From Phallus indusiatus (taxonomy: Eukaryota; Basidiomycota; Agaricomycetes; Phallales; Phallaceae): a stretch of DNA of 64,000 bases. Position numbers and translations under genes: made by a program. The notes beneath the pieces were generated by a model. That model was not told the origin of the DNA. It ran no database searches and worked only from the letters and a program-made list of their open reading frames with translations. The DNA lies in NCBI GenBank assembly GCA_027605045.1, contig JAQFWX010000089.1, positions 62,001 through 126,000 of the forward strand. The letters run 5' to 3'. This document shows, piece by piece, positions 22,490 to 34,860 of the stretch; the first letter of the stretch is position 1, and the number at the start of each line of letters is the position of its first letter.

Positions 22490-25400
22490 GTGTCCTTAGC
22501 ACAGACCGCAACGCTTGTCGAGGCTGGAGACTCATCGCGGCCTCGTAAAAAGACTCGTACAAAACATAAAGAAAAAACTACCCAAGCTTCACAGCCAAGG
22601 GATCCCGGAAACAATCTTTTCGCACCTTTCCGCGCATTAGGATTTGTCTCGAATCATGTTCCTTTTGTGCTTCAAGTTAGGACATATAAAGGTTCTTCAG
22701 ACCCTCCTCGGTTGCACATCCTTACATGTTTGGGAAAGGCATGGGCATTATGGGAAGGAGGAAAAATGACCTTACTTTTCGTCGGTAAGCTCAGAACCAT
22801 TTGCTCACTTATACATATAGTGACGGTTATATAAGGGTCGGACACGGAGGAGCCGATTTCATCTTTAGCTTTGGATGGGGATGCTGTATGGGCAGCCCAT
22901 GGCTCGCGTGCTTCCAAATATCTGAGAGGCAAAGAGGTATGCTTGAATTATTGAAGTACAATAAGAAAAAGTTCCCATCCTTCTTCAGGTCGCAACCGTT
23001 TCAAACCCTTTTGAAACTCGGTTGTCCAACTTAACGATATTCGGTTCGAATCTACTATCACTTACGGAGGACGGAAAGCATCTTTTGATGTGGAGCACGG
23101 AGACATATGGTAATTTAGTATTATCAATTTTACCAGTAACAGAGCACATATTTTTCCTCTTAGAGCTATTTACCACAGTTACCTTCGACACAGACTTTGT
23201 GGCTACCTGCTTGCTTCATCCCGCTACCTACTTGAATAAAGTCATAGTTGGATCTGCACAAGGCAGTCTTCAGCTCTGGAACATCCGCACAAGTACTTGC
23301 ATTCATAAATTCTCTCCTTCCAACCTCCAAAACCTTCCTTCTACTTCAAAATCACCCAGTCCTGTTACGGTCATGGTTCAATCTCCAGCCATCGATGTTA
23401 TTGGAATCGGATTTGCTTCTGGAGAAATAGCAATATACGATATTCGTGCCGATGAACGACTTATGAGAATATATATGGATGGGGGTGCCATTCGTGATTT
23501 GAGCTTCAGGGATGGTTGGTACTTCCCTTTAGATTGCACGCTGTCGTAGTGATACCGACTTTTCTTCTACTAAAGACAACCAAGCAGTCTTGGCTAGTGG
23601 ATCATCTACAGGACATATTGCGCTATGGGATCTCAACAACCAAGGCCGCCTCTTACATATCATTAGGGGAGCTCATGACGGATCCGTGGCTGCTTTAGAA
23701 TGGGTACCCTCACAACCTGTTCTTGTAAGCTCAGGTGATGATAATAGCGTCAAGGTAAGATATATCTTTCTCAAAAGTTCTATAATTATCAATAATCTCG
23801 AATCAGCAATGGTTGTTTGACTCCCCGACTGCGCCGCCGCGTCTGCTCAAGTTCAGAGCAGGGCATCACGCACCACCACATCTTATCCGCTATTATGGAG
23901 ACGATGGAAAACAACTACTAACAGCTTCGCGAGACCGTAGTTTGCGGTATACTTCTGTTGTGCGTGACTCTCGGAGCCACGAGCTTTCGCAAGGTCGGTT
24001 ATCTTCACATCTAAACCACGTTCTTTAGCTCATATTCTTTTGAACAGGCTCTTTAGCAAAAAAGGCTACATCACTGTCTATCCCTATTGCCAGCCTAAGA
24101 TTTTCTCCTATAACATGCCTCGCCTTTTCAAGTGCTCGGTCAAAAGATTGGGACGATGTGTTAACTGGCCATGCCGAGTTCCCTTCAGCCCGTTCGTGGT
24201 CTGTTCTCAATAAAAGAGTAGGGAATTGGGAATTTAATGTAGCCGGAAAAGGTAAAGCTGGATCAGTGAAGGTATGTTATTAGCTTTTGTCATCGTTTTA
24301 TCCGCACTAACTTTGCTTCAGTCCGTTTGCGTCAGCGCTTGCGGTAATTTTGGAATTGCGGGATCTTCAACTGGCGCGATACACATGTGGAATATGCAGT
24401 CTGGAATTATACGAAAAAGTTTTTCTGTTGGACCTCCACCTGCCGAAGTTGTGAACCGAGGATTTGGGAGCAAGAAGGGAGAGCGTGTTATCATTGGTCT
24501 TGCTAGTGATGTTCTAGACAGGGTTCTAGTCGCGTGTACGCTGGATGGAACCTTGAACGTGCGTGCATTAACGTGATATATACCTTGCCGCTCTGACGTC
24601 TATGAGTGCAGTTCTTCGATTTCCATACCACAGCTTTGGAGCATGTTCTCGTATTGCCGTCAAGTGCTTCCCAGATCCTGTTGCAGCGCGACAGCAACCT
24701 TCTCGGGGTTCTATGTGATGATTTGATTGTCCGAATTGTAGACATAGAAACACATCGCATAGTTCGTGAGCTTTCTGGCTTCCGAGGGAGAATATTAGAC
24801 ATAGCAAGTACTCGCATTTTAAAATTCGTTAAATTGCTAACATAGTACTATATAGACATTCTCGCATGATTCACGATGGCTAATTGCGACTTCTATGGAT
24901 TCTATTATTCGTACATTTGACATACCTACGGGAAGACTCATAGACGCTTTCCGTACAGCGTCCATTGCAACAAGCGTTGCTTTCTCACCTACAGGAGATT
25001 TCCTTGCGACATCTCACGTAGATAGCGTTGGTGTATATTTGTGGTATGTGAATTGATTTATGAGAAAATGTGAACGTGTTTTGACAGTCGTCAGGGCCAA
25101 CCGAGCACAATATAGCGAGGTGTCTTACAAGACCATATCCTCCGATGACGCCGTCGAAGTTGCTTTACCCTCGCTACAGGGTCTTGCAGAAGATGATGGT
25201 GCGAAAAATCATGCTCTTGAGGTCTACTAAAACTTATGGTCTATATATATATATATATATATAGCATTAGAAGGAATGGCGGACCTTACAATCAAGGACG
25301 CTACGGATTTATTCGTTACACCCAATCAACTCGACGAAGAACTCATCACGCTCACGTTACTTCCCCGGTCAAGATGGCAAACCTTATTAAATCTAGAAGT

Positions 25401-26048
25401 TATTCAAGTTAGTTACACCATCACTTTTCTTGGTTTTGTTGCGTATATTTATTTCGTTACTTGCAGCAACGAAATAAACCAAAAGAGCCACCAAAACCAC
25501 CGGAGAAAGCTCCGTTTTTTATCCCGACACTACCAGGGATTGAAGCACGTTTTGAGTTGCCGCAGAACAATACAGAGTCGGAATCCAAGAAATCTACAAG
25601 GCGCTTGGACGCCATGGCCAAAGACCTTGAAACCGAGTTCATTAAAAGACTGACGGCAGCATCAACGAATAACGAATGTGAGTTTCGGTGAAATTTACCG
25701 GTGACACTAGCTGAGACAAATTTATCTGCAGATGAAGAGTTCTTCATTTATATGAAGAAACTTCTACCGGCAGCTATTGATCTGGAGATTCGTACTATAT
25801 CGTCTTTGGAAACACTGCAAAAGTTCCTTCAGGCGTTGTTGAATCGGTTATTATCTCATAAAGATTTTGAAGCAGTTCAAACGTTATTGAGCGTATGTCT
25901 GCGTATTCATGGCGAGATAATAATTGAGAACGATGAGCTGGAGGGATTATTAAGCGAACTTTTTGCCGTCCAAAAGCAGGAAAGCGAGAGGATAACTGCA
26001 CAGATATCGTCGGCATTGGGAAAGCTAGACTTTATCCGAAATTTATAA
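22490..26048 (+). CDS. UTP21: U3 snoRNP/SSU processome WD40 protein Utp21 (WDR36)
   Basis: Nucleolar scaffold of the small-subunit processome needed for 18S pre-rRNA processing. About 15 exons carry two WD40 propellers and the C-terminal Utp21 domain. Diagnostic blocks include PFRALGFVSNHVPFVLQVRT, HILTCLGKAWALWEGGKMTL, HPATYLNKVIVGSAQGSLQL, DVIGIGFASGEIAIYDIRAD, SSTGHIALWDLNNQGRLLHI, GDDGKQLLTASRDRSLR, GNFGIAGSSTGAIHMWNMQS and, in the C-terminal domain, GMADLTIKDATDLFVTPNQL, PFFIPTLPGIEARFELP and LQKFLQALLNRLLSHKDFEA; the stop is at 26048. Length fits the family. The start is unresolved: the first frame opens at a GTG (22490) after an upstream in-frame stop and holds no ATG before the conserved region, so an upstream exon or an error is likely. 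Confidence 0.93.
25238..25264. repeat. (TA)n microsatellite in UTP21 intron
   Basis: An alternating TA run of about 24 nt lies in the intron just before the exon encoding GMADLTIKDATD. It is likely length-variable between strains. Confidence 0.8.
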
Positions 26049-26393
26049 TATATATATCATAAGTAATACATAAATTGATTATGACCTGATTTGACATGAT
26101 ATTGGCCCGAATGGCAATGACCCATGGCCAAACTCCAGACATGCAATCTCAGGAACTTTAGTTGCATTGCTTTTTTTCTGAGGGACTAGCTTTAAATAAA
26201 GAGACTCCTGGCCTCTCCTGACGTTGCTTGCCCTTGTTTTGACGGTTGGTATAACCCATGGCAATGCCACCCAGCTGCCCTGCTCATACTAGTAGGCAGC
26301 GGACCTCGAATATCTACTTAATGCACTCTTTCTGGGACCAATGACCTTCAGACTGAACACTCCCAAACTTTTAGGAAGTGCCAGTCACCCAGG

Positions 26394-27509
26394 ATGGCTT
26401 CCTCGCATTGTAAGTGTTTTGTGTTTGGAATTATACATGCCAGAGCACTAAAACTAGCGAGTATAGTCATCAATGTCATTTTACCGAGCGTCCTACTTCT
26501 TGCGCTCTCCATCACCGCGTTCTTTAACGTATTGAAGGGTATCCCGACCACAGCAACGCAAAAAGGCATCTGGCTCAATGCAACCGAATTCTGTCCTGTC
26601 CTCTTTGAAAATTCTCCATTTTTAAAGGTGTTTCAGGATGGTGGATCGTTTGGTATTCTGATATGTACCATCACCGGCATTTTCGAGGTGAACATTCAAT
26701 ATGGAAACAGCCTTCGTCCTGGTCTTTTGTACGGCTTATATTTCCTTGGGGTTCTCGCGAGTTTCGCATTCTTTGAAACTGCAAGATCGAGTCGTCCATA
26801 TCCTAAGGGCACATTTGTGATAATCACTTCCATAACTCAAATCTTAACTGGAGCTGTTACGCTGCCATTTTATTGGATACTGTTCTTATGGGTTGAACAC
26901 AAGGAAGAGATACCTTCACCATTCAGTCTCGTCGACGCCAAAGTTGCAGTCACCGCTATTCTTTCGGGATACTTTCTCCCAACCATCCTCTTTGCTGCCT
27001 TTCCAGGATCGATTTGGTTGAACTTCCTATGGCAGATTTTCCCTCTTGTTATTCTAATCTCTGTTAGACTCTCTCGCCTCGTTTTCGGCAAGAGTTCTAC
27101 TAGTAACGCGAGTAATCAAGAAACTCAACTAACGGGCAACAAACTCATCGAAAGGTTTTATTTGGTGGCTGCCATCTTAGGAGCGATAATTCATTTTATA
27201 GTATTTCGGTTCAGTTTTGCGGGGTCAATTCCCCGTTCCATCGCAGACCTCGATCCCAGTAAAGGGGATACCTTCCAGACTTCCGCCGGAGTTTTTCTAC
27301 AATGGGACATACTGTTCATTTCTTTGGGTGCTGTTCTATCCCTACTCTGGGTTGTTTGGACTCAAGGAGCCTTGACGGAGTCTCAAAAGGTTAAGACACT
27401 CGCATGGTTTGCTCTTGCGACTCCTCTTACCGGAATCGCTACAGCTCTTGCTGGAATTTTCTACTTCAGAGAACAGGGAATCGCGCGTGCTCGTGCGGCG
27501 AAACCTTGA
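26394..27509 (+). CDS. Multi-pass membrane protein, single exon
   Basis: Intronless frame of 371 aa, unusual among its intron-rich neighbours. About nine hydrophobic spans are visible, starting near residues 22, 85, 108, 142, 188, 210, 257, 300 and 335. Between spans are short charged loops, including FFETARSSRPYPKG and a cytosol-like loop FGKSSTSNASNQETQ. The pattern resembles integral membrane proteins found in some ascomycete secondary-metabolite clusters, but no catalytic motif is clear and no other such cluster gene is nearby. A GTAAGT just after the start codon does not give a usable splice (it would create a stop), so the ORF is taken as read. Confidence 0.75.
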   Translation: MASSHCKCFVFGIIHARALKLASIVINVILPSVLLLALSITAFFNVLKGIPTTATQKGIWLNATEFCPVLFENSPFLKVFQDGGSFGILICTITGIFEVNIQYGNSLRPGLLYGLYFLGVLASFAFFETARSSRPYPKGTFVIITSITQILTGAVTLPFYWILFLWVEHKEEIPSPFSLVDAKVAVTAILSGYFLPTILFAAFPGSIWLNFLWQIFPLVILISVRLSRLVFGKSSTSNASNQETQLTGNKLIERFYLVAAILGAIIHFIVFRFSFAGSIPRSIADLDPSKGDTFQTSAGVFLQWDILFISLGAVLSLLWVVWTQGALTESQKVKTLAWFALATPLTGIATALAGIFYFREQGIARARAAKP

Positions 27510-27773
27510 ATGCTTTTCTTATCGTACCGACAGCCAAATATTACCATGTTGTTGCCGTTGTTTTATTTATATTATATGCAACACCTACAGTGAATAATAT
27601 TAATATATACTTGTTGTAGGATGATATATTGGAATATACCTATATGTTCGGCACGGTGTGGTCTATAAACAGGACTGAGGAAGTGCTTCCTACAAAATTT
27701 GGTGCAGCCGCTGGTGACTAATGCGTCACAATTCCGCCGGCTTGCCCGAATCCGAACATCAACGACAGACAAA

Positions 27774-28772
27774 ATGTCAGGCTCTGGAGCAAGAGAAAGT
27801 CCTTTTCCAACTCGAATGGCGCTAACAACCACCAAGATGCGTCTTAAAGGTGCACAAACGGGTCATTCTCTGCTGGCGAAGAAGCGTGATGCGCTTACAA
27901 CTAGATTTCGTGTCATCTTGAGGAAGGTCGACGAGGTATGTAGAGCTTTTCCAGACATAGACAGGGATTTATCTAAACTCTCCTCGTTTTACATGTTCAA
28001 TTTCATCTCATCTAATCATTGTCTTTATGCAAATCCCAAATCCGAAAGGCCAAACGCAAGATGGGCAAAGTCATGCAGCTTGCTTCATTCTCGCTCGCGG
28101 AAGTAACATACGCAACGGGTGATATATCATATCTGGTGCAGGAGCAAGCTAAGACGGCGACCTTCAAAGTAAAAGCGAAGCAAGATAATGTATCTGGTGT
28201 TATAATCCCTGCTTTTGAATCCGAACGTGTAAATGGGACAGGTAGGTTGTTCAATCAATGCGATTTTGTTCTTTGTACTCATGAACACTGGAACAACTTC
28301 ATTAGACTTCAATCTGACTGGACTTGGGAGAGGTGGACAACAGATTGTTCGATCAAGAGAAGTTTACGCCAAAGCCTTGGAGACCTTGGTTGAACTAGCG
28401 TCGCTACAAACTGCATTCGTGATCCTAGATGAAGTCATACGTGCCACGAATCGACGAGTAAATGCCATTGAGCATGTTATCATCCCAAAATTGGAAAACA
28501 CGATCAAATATATCATCTCCGAGCTAGATGAGATGGATCGAGAAGAATTCTTCCGGTGCGTGTTCCATCCAGCTGGATATGAAAAGTACTGCTTTCTTAA
28601 TTCAAAGGTTAGGTTGAAAAAGGTACAAGGGAAGAAGCGACGTGACGCCGCCATCGCCGATGAAAGGCGGGAACGAGAGGCGGCGGAAGGCGAAATAGCA
28701 ACCTATGAAGCGGAAGGCGGGATTGGCGCCGTCGATCTACTCGACAACAAAGACGAGGATGTTATTTTCTAA
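27774..28772 (+). CDS. VMA8: V-type proton ATPase subunit D
   Basis: Central-stalk subunit of the vacuolar ATPase V1 sector, which couples ATP hydrolysis to proton pumping. Starts [20 protein letters not shown] and continues through the hallmark [74 protein letters not shown] and [20 protein letters not shown], then [19 protein letters not shown]. The last splice joins EFFR to [11 protein letters not shown] using the acceptor GGTTAG near 28613. The C-terminus ends [11 protein letters not shown] at 28772. The antiparallel coiled coil formed by both ends is intact and length fits the family. Confidence 0.95.
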
Positions 28773-29064
28773 AAAGCCCTTCATGTTTATATTGTAAGAC
28801 CTTGCTGACATGGACTGCATCTCAATCTCCTATCGATATCGCGCATTGTTCCTTTCTGTTTAATAGCTAATACACGTTTTGACCAATCAACGCAACTATT
28901 TTCATTTCCTTTGAAATTAGCCTTTTTTATGCAGTGCAGTAAGCATGTCATGTGTGTGTGAATAAGGACACATAGGTACATGATCTTTTTTATCATAGAA
29001 TATAAAAGATATAATTGCGAGATGTATCATGAGTCGAGCACCAATTTACTGGAATAAGATGAAT

Positions 29065-29804
29065 TCAGTACTAAAGTTAAACTAGAGAAAAAGACACGTA
29101 CATCAACCATCTCAGCATCAGTCGAGGGTGCTGCAGTCTTCTTGCGATCCTTCCTCTCCAAAATCGCACGCCTGAAGACGACGGTGTAAGAAAACTCGTA
29201 ACGTGTTGTTTTTTTGAGTTCTCACCTGTCCTTGTCCAACTTCAAGGTAGTAATAACAACTTTGCTGGGATGAATCCCAATAGGAGCCGTTGCGCCATTA
29301 GACTTGTCCCGTTGAACACGGTCAACATAAAGAACCCATTTCTTACGGTACACCTGTGTAACTTTGCCTTCCCGACCAGCGTACTTGCCACGGACTATCC
29401 GAACTTCATCGTCTTTGCGGACTGGGATTGATCGAGTCTAGTTTGTGAAATTAAGCACTGGGTTGGGGGTTACTTTGAGATTGTAACACACGTTGTATTT
29501 GCCACGAAGTTCTTTTGAGAGTGCTGATGACATGATTTTGCGACGGACAGAGGAAGGAGCGCTGAAGTGAGCCTTGCGGCTCTTACGTCTCGATGAAGAG
29601 ATGTCTAGATAAAAACAAAAAGCATGAGTTAGTAAATGTATTCAAATCTTTAGGGTGACTGCGTTTCCTCCATCCAAACGGGCCCATTATGCATCCATCG
29701 AAAAAACAGCATATTTCGAAGAATTTTTGCGATAAACGTATCCAACATGGATCCATACAGTACCAAATAGCAATATTTTACTCACCTGGGTTTAATTTGG
29801 CCAT
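29065..29804 (-). CDS. RPL26: 60S ribosomal protein L26 (uL24)
   Basis: Starts MAKLNP at 29804 with a GTGAG donor six codons in, typical of fungal ribosomal protein genes. Further exons read [55 protein letters not shown] (KOW motif), [40 protein letters not shown] and [15 protein letters not shown], ending TDAEMVD. The last intron (donor GTACGT at 29102) leaves only one or two codons and the stop, near 29065; that final junction is the least certain. The protein contacts 5.8S rRNA near the exit tunnel. Confidence 0.95.
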
Positions 29805-30498
29805 GGAGGAGGTTGACGTTGGTCGGTCTTGAGGATTTTGAAGATTGCTCGGGAGTTGCCGAAGATGTTCTGCTGTTGTCACACATCAAGCGCTCATGAC
29901 GCTTGACTAGTATCAGGTCGGACAAAGACCAAACAAGGACGCTCTTCAAATCACACAAAAACTTGATTTTTATGCCCAAACCTACTTTTGTGGAATTTTT
30001 ATTACACAGTCGAAGACATGTCTTTTTATTTGACAGTATTTTCGCACTCGTACGATGAAGCCGAAGGAATACATCCAAGCTCGGAACCAAAGCCTGCTGC
30101 GCTGATATTGTCAACCATATCGCATCTTTCGGTGACAAGAAAACTGTCAGATTCAAACTCTTGTTCTTGAGGCTTCTCCCTACTGGTTCAGGGTGCTGAT
30201 CCAAGTCTAAAAATCCCGTTGATGGCGCAGTTAAACTGTCTAAGATATGGCCATCTAAAACACCTGAGTTGAAAGCTGAACTGCTGTTGAATACATAATC
30301 AAATTTACACTAAACAGGTCCGTAGTAGAAACACCATTCCCAGCTTTCTGAAAATACACGGAAGCATCAAAGATGTGAGCTATAATAAAGTATTCCAAAT
30401 CAAAGGAGTGACTATAATCTATCAAAGGTAGGCAATTTTGACATTAAACAATCGATAGCGGATAAAAAGGAGCGCTCGTAGTCAGAGTCAATTTTTTA
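29805..30498. other. Intergenic, no gene seen
   Basis: A 140-codon minus frame (30204-29782) overlaps the RPL26 start but has no homology or splice support, so I treat it as chance. The promoter of RPL26 should lie here. Confidence 0.4.
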
Positions 30499-32234
30499 TT
30501 ACACAGCTTCTGGTCCTGTAAAATCCCAAGTCTTAATTTCGTATGATGGAGTCCTATCCTTGATCAATTTTTTTTCTACTCCCTCAAGCTCAATATCAAA
30601 TTCCGATCTTTCTGTCCTTTCCGATATTTTTGAAGAAGGAACATAAGGATCACGCTCCGATGTCTATTGTGGGCAAGCCATTGGCCTTTTATATTCGGAT
30701 CACAAAATTTAAACTCACCTCTTGGACTGTTTCGATCTGAATCGAGACACCTTGACCCTTGTATGTAGCAACATGTTTAGAGGATGATGTCGGCTTCATG
30801 CTTTGTCGTCCTTTTGATGTTGGATCATATATTCCACGCAACACCCGTCGTGAATTCAGTCTGAAATTGAAGACTAAATATAGAAAAGATAGCCAGATCA
30901 GGTCACTTACGTTGCTAGCAAGGCATTGGTATACATTCTAAATTCAGATACATCAAAAAAATTTTGTATATCCGCGAACGTAGTCGGACGTACCGGCCCA
31001 AAGACAAATGCATGGCCTTGGAGACAAAAATAAGCATCAGAAACTTTATAATTACCCCATCTAAAAATCAAACACCTACAATGAATACGAATGATTCAGG
31101 GACGGCAAAAAACTTTGTTCAGAGGTAGAAAAAAATTATTATTCAACGTTCAAATGAAGCCGGAAAAGACTCACGGTAATAAGGCATGCTACCGCTAATG
31201 CACTAAACGAAACTCTAATACAAAGTCTTTAAGGATTTCAAAATAGAACTTACCTAGTCGCCAAACCAGTCGTGACAGTGTATTTTATCAAAAGAGAAAT
31301 GATAGAATGCGTCCTTGTGGATGTATGAAATCATGAGCAAATCGTTTGCCGTATCGCATACTTACCGAGCAAAGGTGCTATTGGAGTTTTGTTTTCGAAG
31401 ATAGTAGCACATCAACAGCGCAATAATCACATCGCCTTCGTATCGTCAGTATGTCATTTGCTCAGAAAAAGGGAATAAGCTTACTTCCCGCACCAATCGA
31501 AAAAAGCGCTGTTACCTGTGGTTTTAATACCAAAAACTCACTAGTAGACGGCACTTTGATGTCCATAGCTGAGGCGTATATAGCCAAAATGAACACAGTC
31601 ATGCATATGGCCGTCAAAAACAACAAAAGCGGAATATTTCGGTTGCTAAATATCCATATCCTATGATCATAAGCATATATTAGCTCGCCTCGTTTTTTCC
31701 GCTTTGCCGAGGGAGAGTTTTAGTGAACTCACCGCCGGATGAAGAAAGATTGGCAGAGAATCGAAGCTAAACCAAGAAGTACCAAGTGGGCATCAAAGGT
31801 CCATATCGAAAATTTGAGTACATCCGTGTCCCCCCAATGAATAACAAGATAATAATACACGGCGTGGCCGACAAATATCAGGTGAATCAAGTCTACACAC
31901 CACACCGTACCGACCTGCGCAGCCCGGGGGTGGGGTAAGCCATCGAAGTATTTGACTCCACAAAACGAGGTGAACTTGCCAGAGACTTGAGCCAGATGGA
32001 ATCCTCAGGAAAACTTTCATAATACACGTATGTCTGGATGGTAAGAATACCTTGAAAGCTAAGAGTGACATCGACAAAATTAATTCCGAACTCAAGAAGC
32101 AGAAGTAGCGGCTTCGCTCTTACAGAGTAGCGAACAGCACTAGACCAAAAATGTTGAACGATGATTAACTGAAGGGGTTGTGTTTACTTACCACCTATGT
32201 ATAGTGCACCGTACGTCGGGCCGATGTCGTTCAT
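30499..32234 (-). CDS. DUF6534-like seven-span membrane protein
   Basis: Agaricomycete-specific type of membrane protein of unknown function. The start at 32234 reads MNDIGPTYGALYIGG. Exons then give VGTVWCVDLIHLIFVGHAVY, WGDTDVLKFSIWTFDAHLVL, LGLASILCQSFFIRRIWIFS, NIPLLLFLTAICMTVFILAI and ASAMDIKVPSASEFLVLKP. The conserved cytosolic exit MYTNALLATLNSRRVLRG follows. The hydrophilic C-terminal tail (STSKGRQ-type, then VSIQIETVQE and DIELEGVEKKLIKD) ends at 30499. The sequence CQSFFIRRIWIFSNRN at the end of one span is the most diagnostic block. Internal exon boundaries are approximate. Confidence 0.75.
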
Positions 32235-33577
32235 GCTACCCAAAGTAGAGGAAAACATGGTAAGCGGAAAGAAAGTGTGAGGAGGATGGAAAAAACAGGG
32301 ATAATTACTTTATAGAGAGCTGGCTTGGTGACAATGGAGCGCGAATTATTATGCCCGAACTGGGGTTTGATTTGCTATGGCCGGTCACAATAGGGGCGAC
32401 TAAAGCGGAACCAGTGCAGGGTAAACTTGAGCCTGCTTTATATAGAGGTCAAGGCAAAATTCCATGACCTTTTGAGCGTTCTTTGTAAGTGTGAAGTGAC
32501 GGAGAGCTATTGGAGGCCGACTGAAAGGGAACGAATCGCACGTTATAATGTCAAATTGAACCCCTTGTGTCGTGTGTATAGATATAGAACGCACAACCAA
32601 TGCTGGCAATTTCGAAATAAGCCGAGTGAATCCATGGACCAAATGATGATGATAAGAAGACCTGTCTTTGTCTAAAATGATTTAGGAACAAATGGAGGAT
32701 ATTTCTGTGCTTTGGGAATCAGTCATAGTTCAGGGGGACTATATGTCAGATGAAACTGAGCCGAATGCATCCGGCCGAATTGAGGCAAACAAATCCATCA
32801 TGGCAGGAGGGGAAGCATGGTCAATTGCGTGGCTATCTCTGTTGGCTCTTTTTGTGGGAAACAATTGCAGTCTAAAATTCCACAGGCCTGATTATGGACT
32901 TAGAAGCTGCTTTTCCTTGCCGAAATAGTGATGATAATTCAGTCGCTCGGTGGATTGATAGCTGCAGAATATAATGAGCTGTATGAGACTAGAAGATGAT
33001 GAACACTGTATACATATACCTAAGACTAGAAAAGATCGGGCCGTGTTGAATTCTATAATAAACAAAACATGGCCGTGAGTGAAACCACGGCGGAACAGCG
33101 ATCTTTTTCGGTAAAATTTTTGCCATAAGGTCGCTCACTCTGAGGCAGATCAAAGTAGATCAAAAATTTTGAGCTTGAACGTTCTACCAAGAAATTGAGG
33201 GGTAAAAGACCAGGCCCAAGGTTCAGAAGGTTCAGAATCTGGAGCTTCGTCGTATGTTGTTTCCGTCGCAAAGATAAAGCTGCTTCGACGTCGATATTAA
33301 TGACAGCTCGAAGATGGAATATGACATGTTTTGTTTGCGGCTAGCACTTGCCGTTCGTATTAGTCATACTCAACAGTGAGAAATTTTTTAAGCTTCGAAG
33401 GCCATTGAGAACTGCACCTTAGCAACACCCAATTCAATTAAACTTCAGGGTCAAAAAAGGAATAACGGGAGGAATAAGATACACCCGCAGTCGACTCTCA
33501 TTGTGTAACATTGTGTAAAAAGCAGCATAAAATAGATACATATAATTCATCGCCTGTGATGAATAAGGGTTTAGCAG
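32235..33577. other. Intergenic, no gene seen
   Basis: Short frames at 32427-32675 and 32692-32928 (+) and 33053-33271 (-) show no domain and no splice support. Confidence 0.4.
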
Positions 33578-34860
33578 CTAAGAAGGTAACCAGCACCACA
33601 ACTCAATATCTTGAGCTGTAACCTCAACTGTTTCAAAATCGAGAGGATCACAACTGGCGGGGTGTACCAACATGCTGATCGGTATCTTTGGCGGACCGAA
33701 TTTAAATGGATTGTCATCGGCTATAGTTGGAGCTCTATCTACAACAATCACGGGATGATCCTGCGTGTCTTGAGTTGACCGTACCGATGACGTGTTATCC
33801 AGGGTTTGGTTTCGGGGGGGAAGGTTGCCATTGAGAGGAAGTTGGGAGATCGTCCAATAATAGCTCTAGAAATAGTCATGGTCGATAATCTGAACAGATA
33901 ATCGAAAAAAAACGTACCGAGTCATCTTGACCGCTTTTGCATATGCTCATTTTTGTAAATAGCTCATTTTGTTCTAATTCATGGGATACATCGAGCTACA
34001 AAAAAGAAAAATCTCTGAATCTAAATTCAAGCCGTTTTTTGACAAGCCCGTAGTGACTTACAAACCAATCATCGTCCCCAATATCCCAATCACTGAACTG
34101 TCTAAACGCGAAATAAGAGAATCGCCGAATAAGACAGAGTTTAATTTCATGTTCTGTAAGTCGTTTCATCGGAGATCCATAAATTGCTGCTAATATGAGA
34201 TACCACAGCTGGAAAGGCGGCTTCTCGTCGGGATCTTCACTATGCCAGTTTATTTCATTTAGACTGATTTCCCCACCCGGATCAATCTTATGGGCTGGTT
34301 AAGGCGTAAATGATCAGCATTGCCCAAAAAGACGGGACAAATCAAAACCCAAACATACGATTCATTTTCTGCCATATTTTCCATTCCTCCCGCTGTTCAC
34401 GCAAAGGATAGTATTGACTGGGATGGGGTTTTCTCTCGCCCAAGTTACGAGGGACGGTAGTACATTCGCATACCCAATGAGGAAATAATACTCCATATTT
34501 CTGTTTAATCTTTGCCATTAGCAAGCGTCGAGCCACAGAGGCATATTCCTGCCCCAAGTTAACCGACAGCGAACAGATCTGACTCGGTGCTGTAGAGTTG
34601 AGGTTATGGGATAAGGACTCGGATCCGGCATCGGAAAAAACTTCGTGTTCCTCGTCTGTCGAAATGTTATATCTGTGAAATGCTTGTTGTGATGGATCAT
34701 CAGACGTACCGACGGCGGTTGAGTCGCTACACAAGGTCGGCGTGGGAGAGCCATTCTCATGAGAACGGGACCCGTCTGATGCGCCGGAAGTAGATTCATC
34801 GAGGTTCCTGACTTCAATGTCAATGTTGCCATTGGATTGAGGAATAGATTCGTCGTCCAT
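33578..34860 (-). CDS. Divergent forkhead (winged-helix) domain protein
   Basis: Four exons: 34860-34359, 34294-34062, 33995-33918 and 33865-33578 (1101 nt, 366 aa). The N-terminal half (MDDESIPQSNGN...) is acidic and Ser-rich. The domain starts at EKPPFQLWYLILAAIYGSPM and continues KRLTEHEIKLCLIRRFSYF, aligning with forkhead KPPYSYaxLI...AI..SP.KRLTL..IY..I...FpYF. After an intron DDWFLDVSHELEQNELFTKM aligns with W.NSIRHNLSLN.CF.KV. Spacing and hydrophobic positions fit, but in the recognition helix NSIRHNLS is changed: His is kept, while Asn and Arg are lost. DNA binding, if any, would differ from canonical Fox factors. A C-terminal region of about 95 aa is rich in Asp, Pro and Thr. Confidence 0.65.

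Noticed and set aside
29782..30204. 140-codon minus frame upstream of RPL26
   Set aside because: It overlaps the RPL26 start, has no recognisable domain and no splice support.
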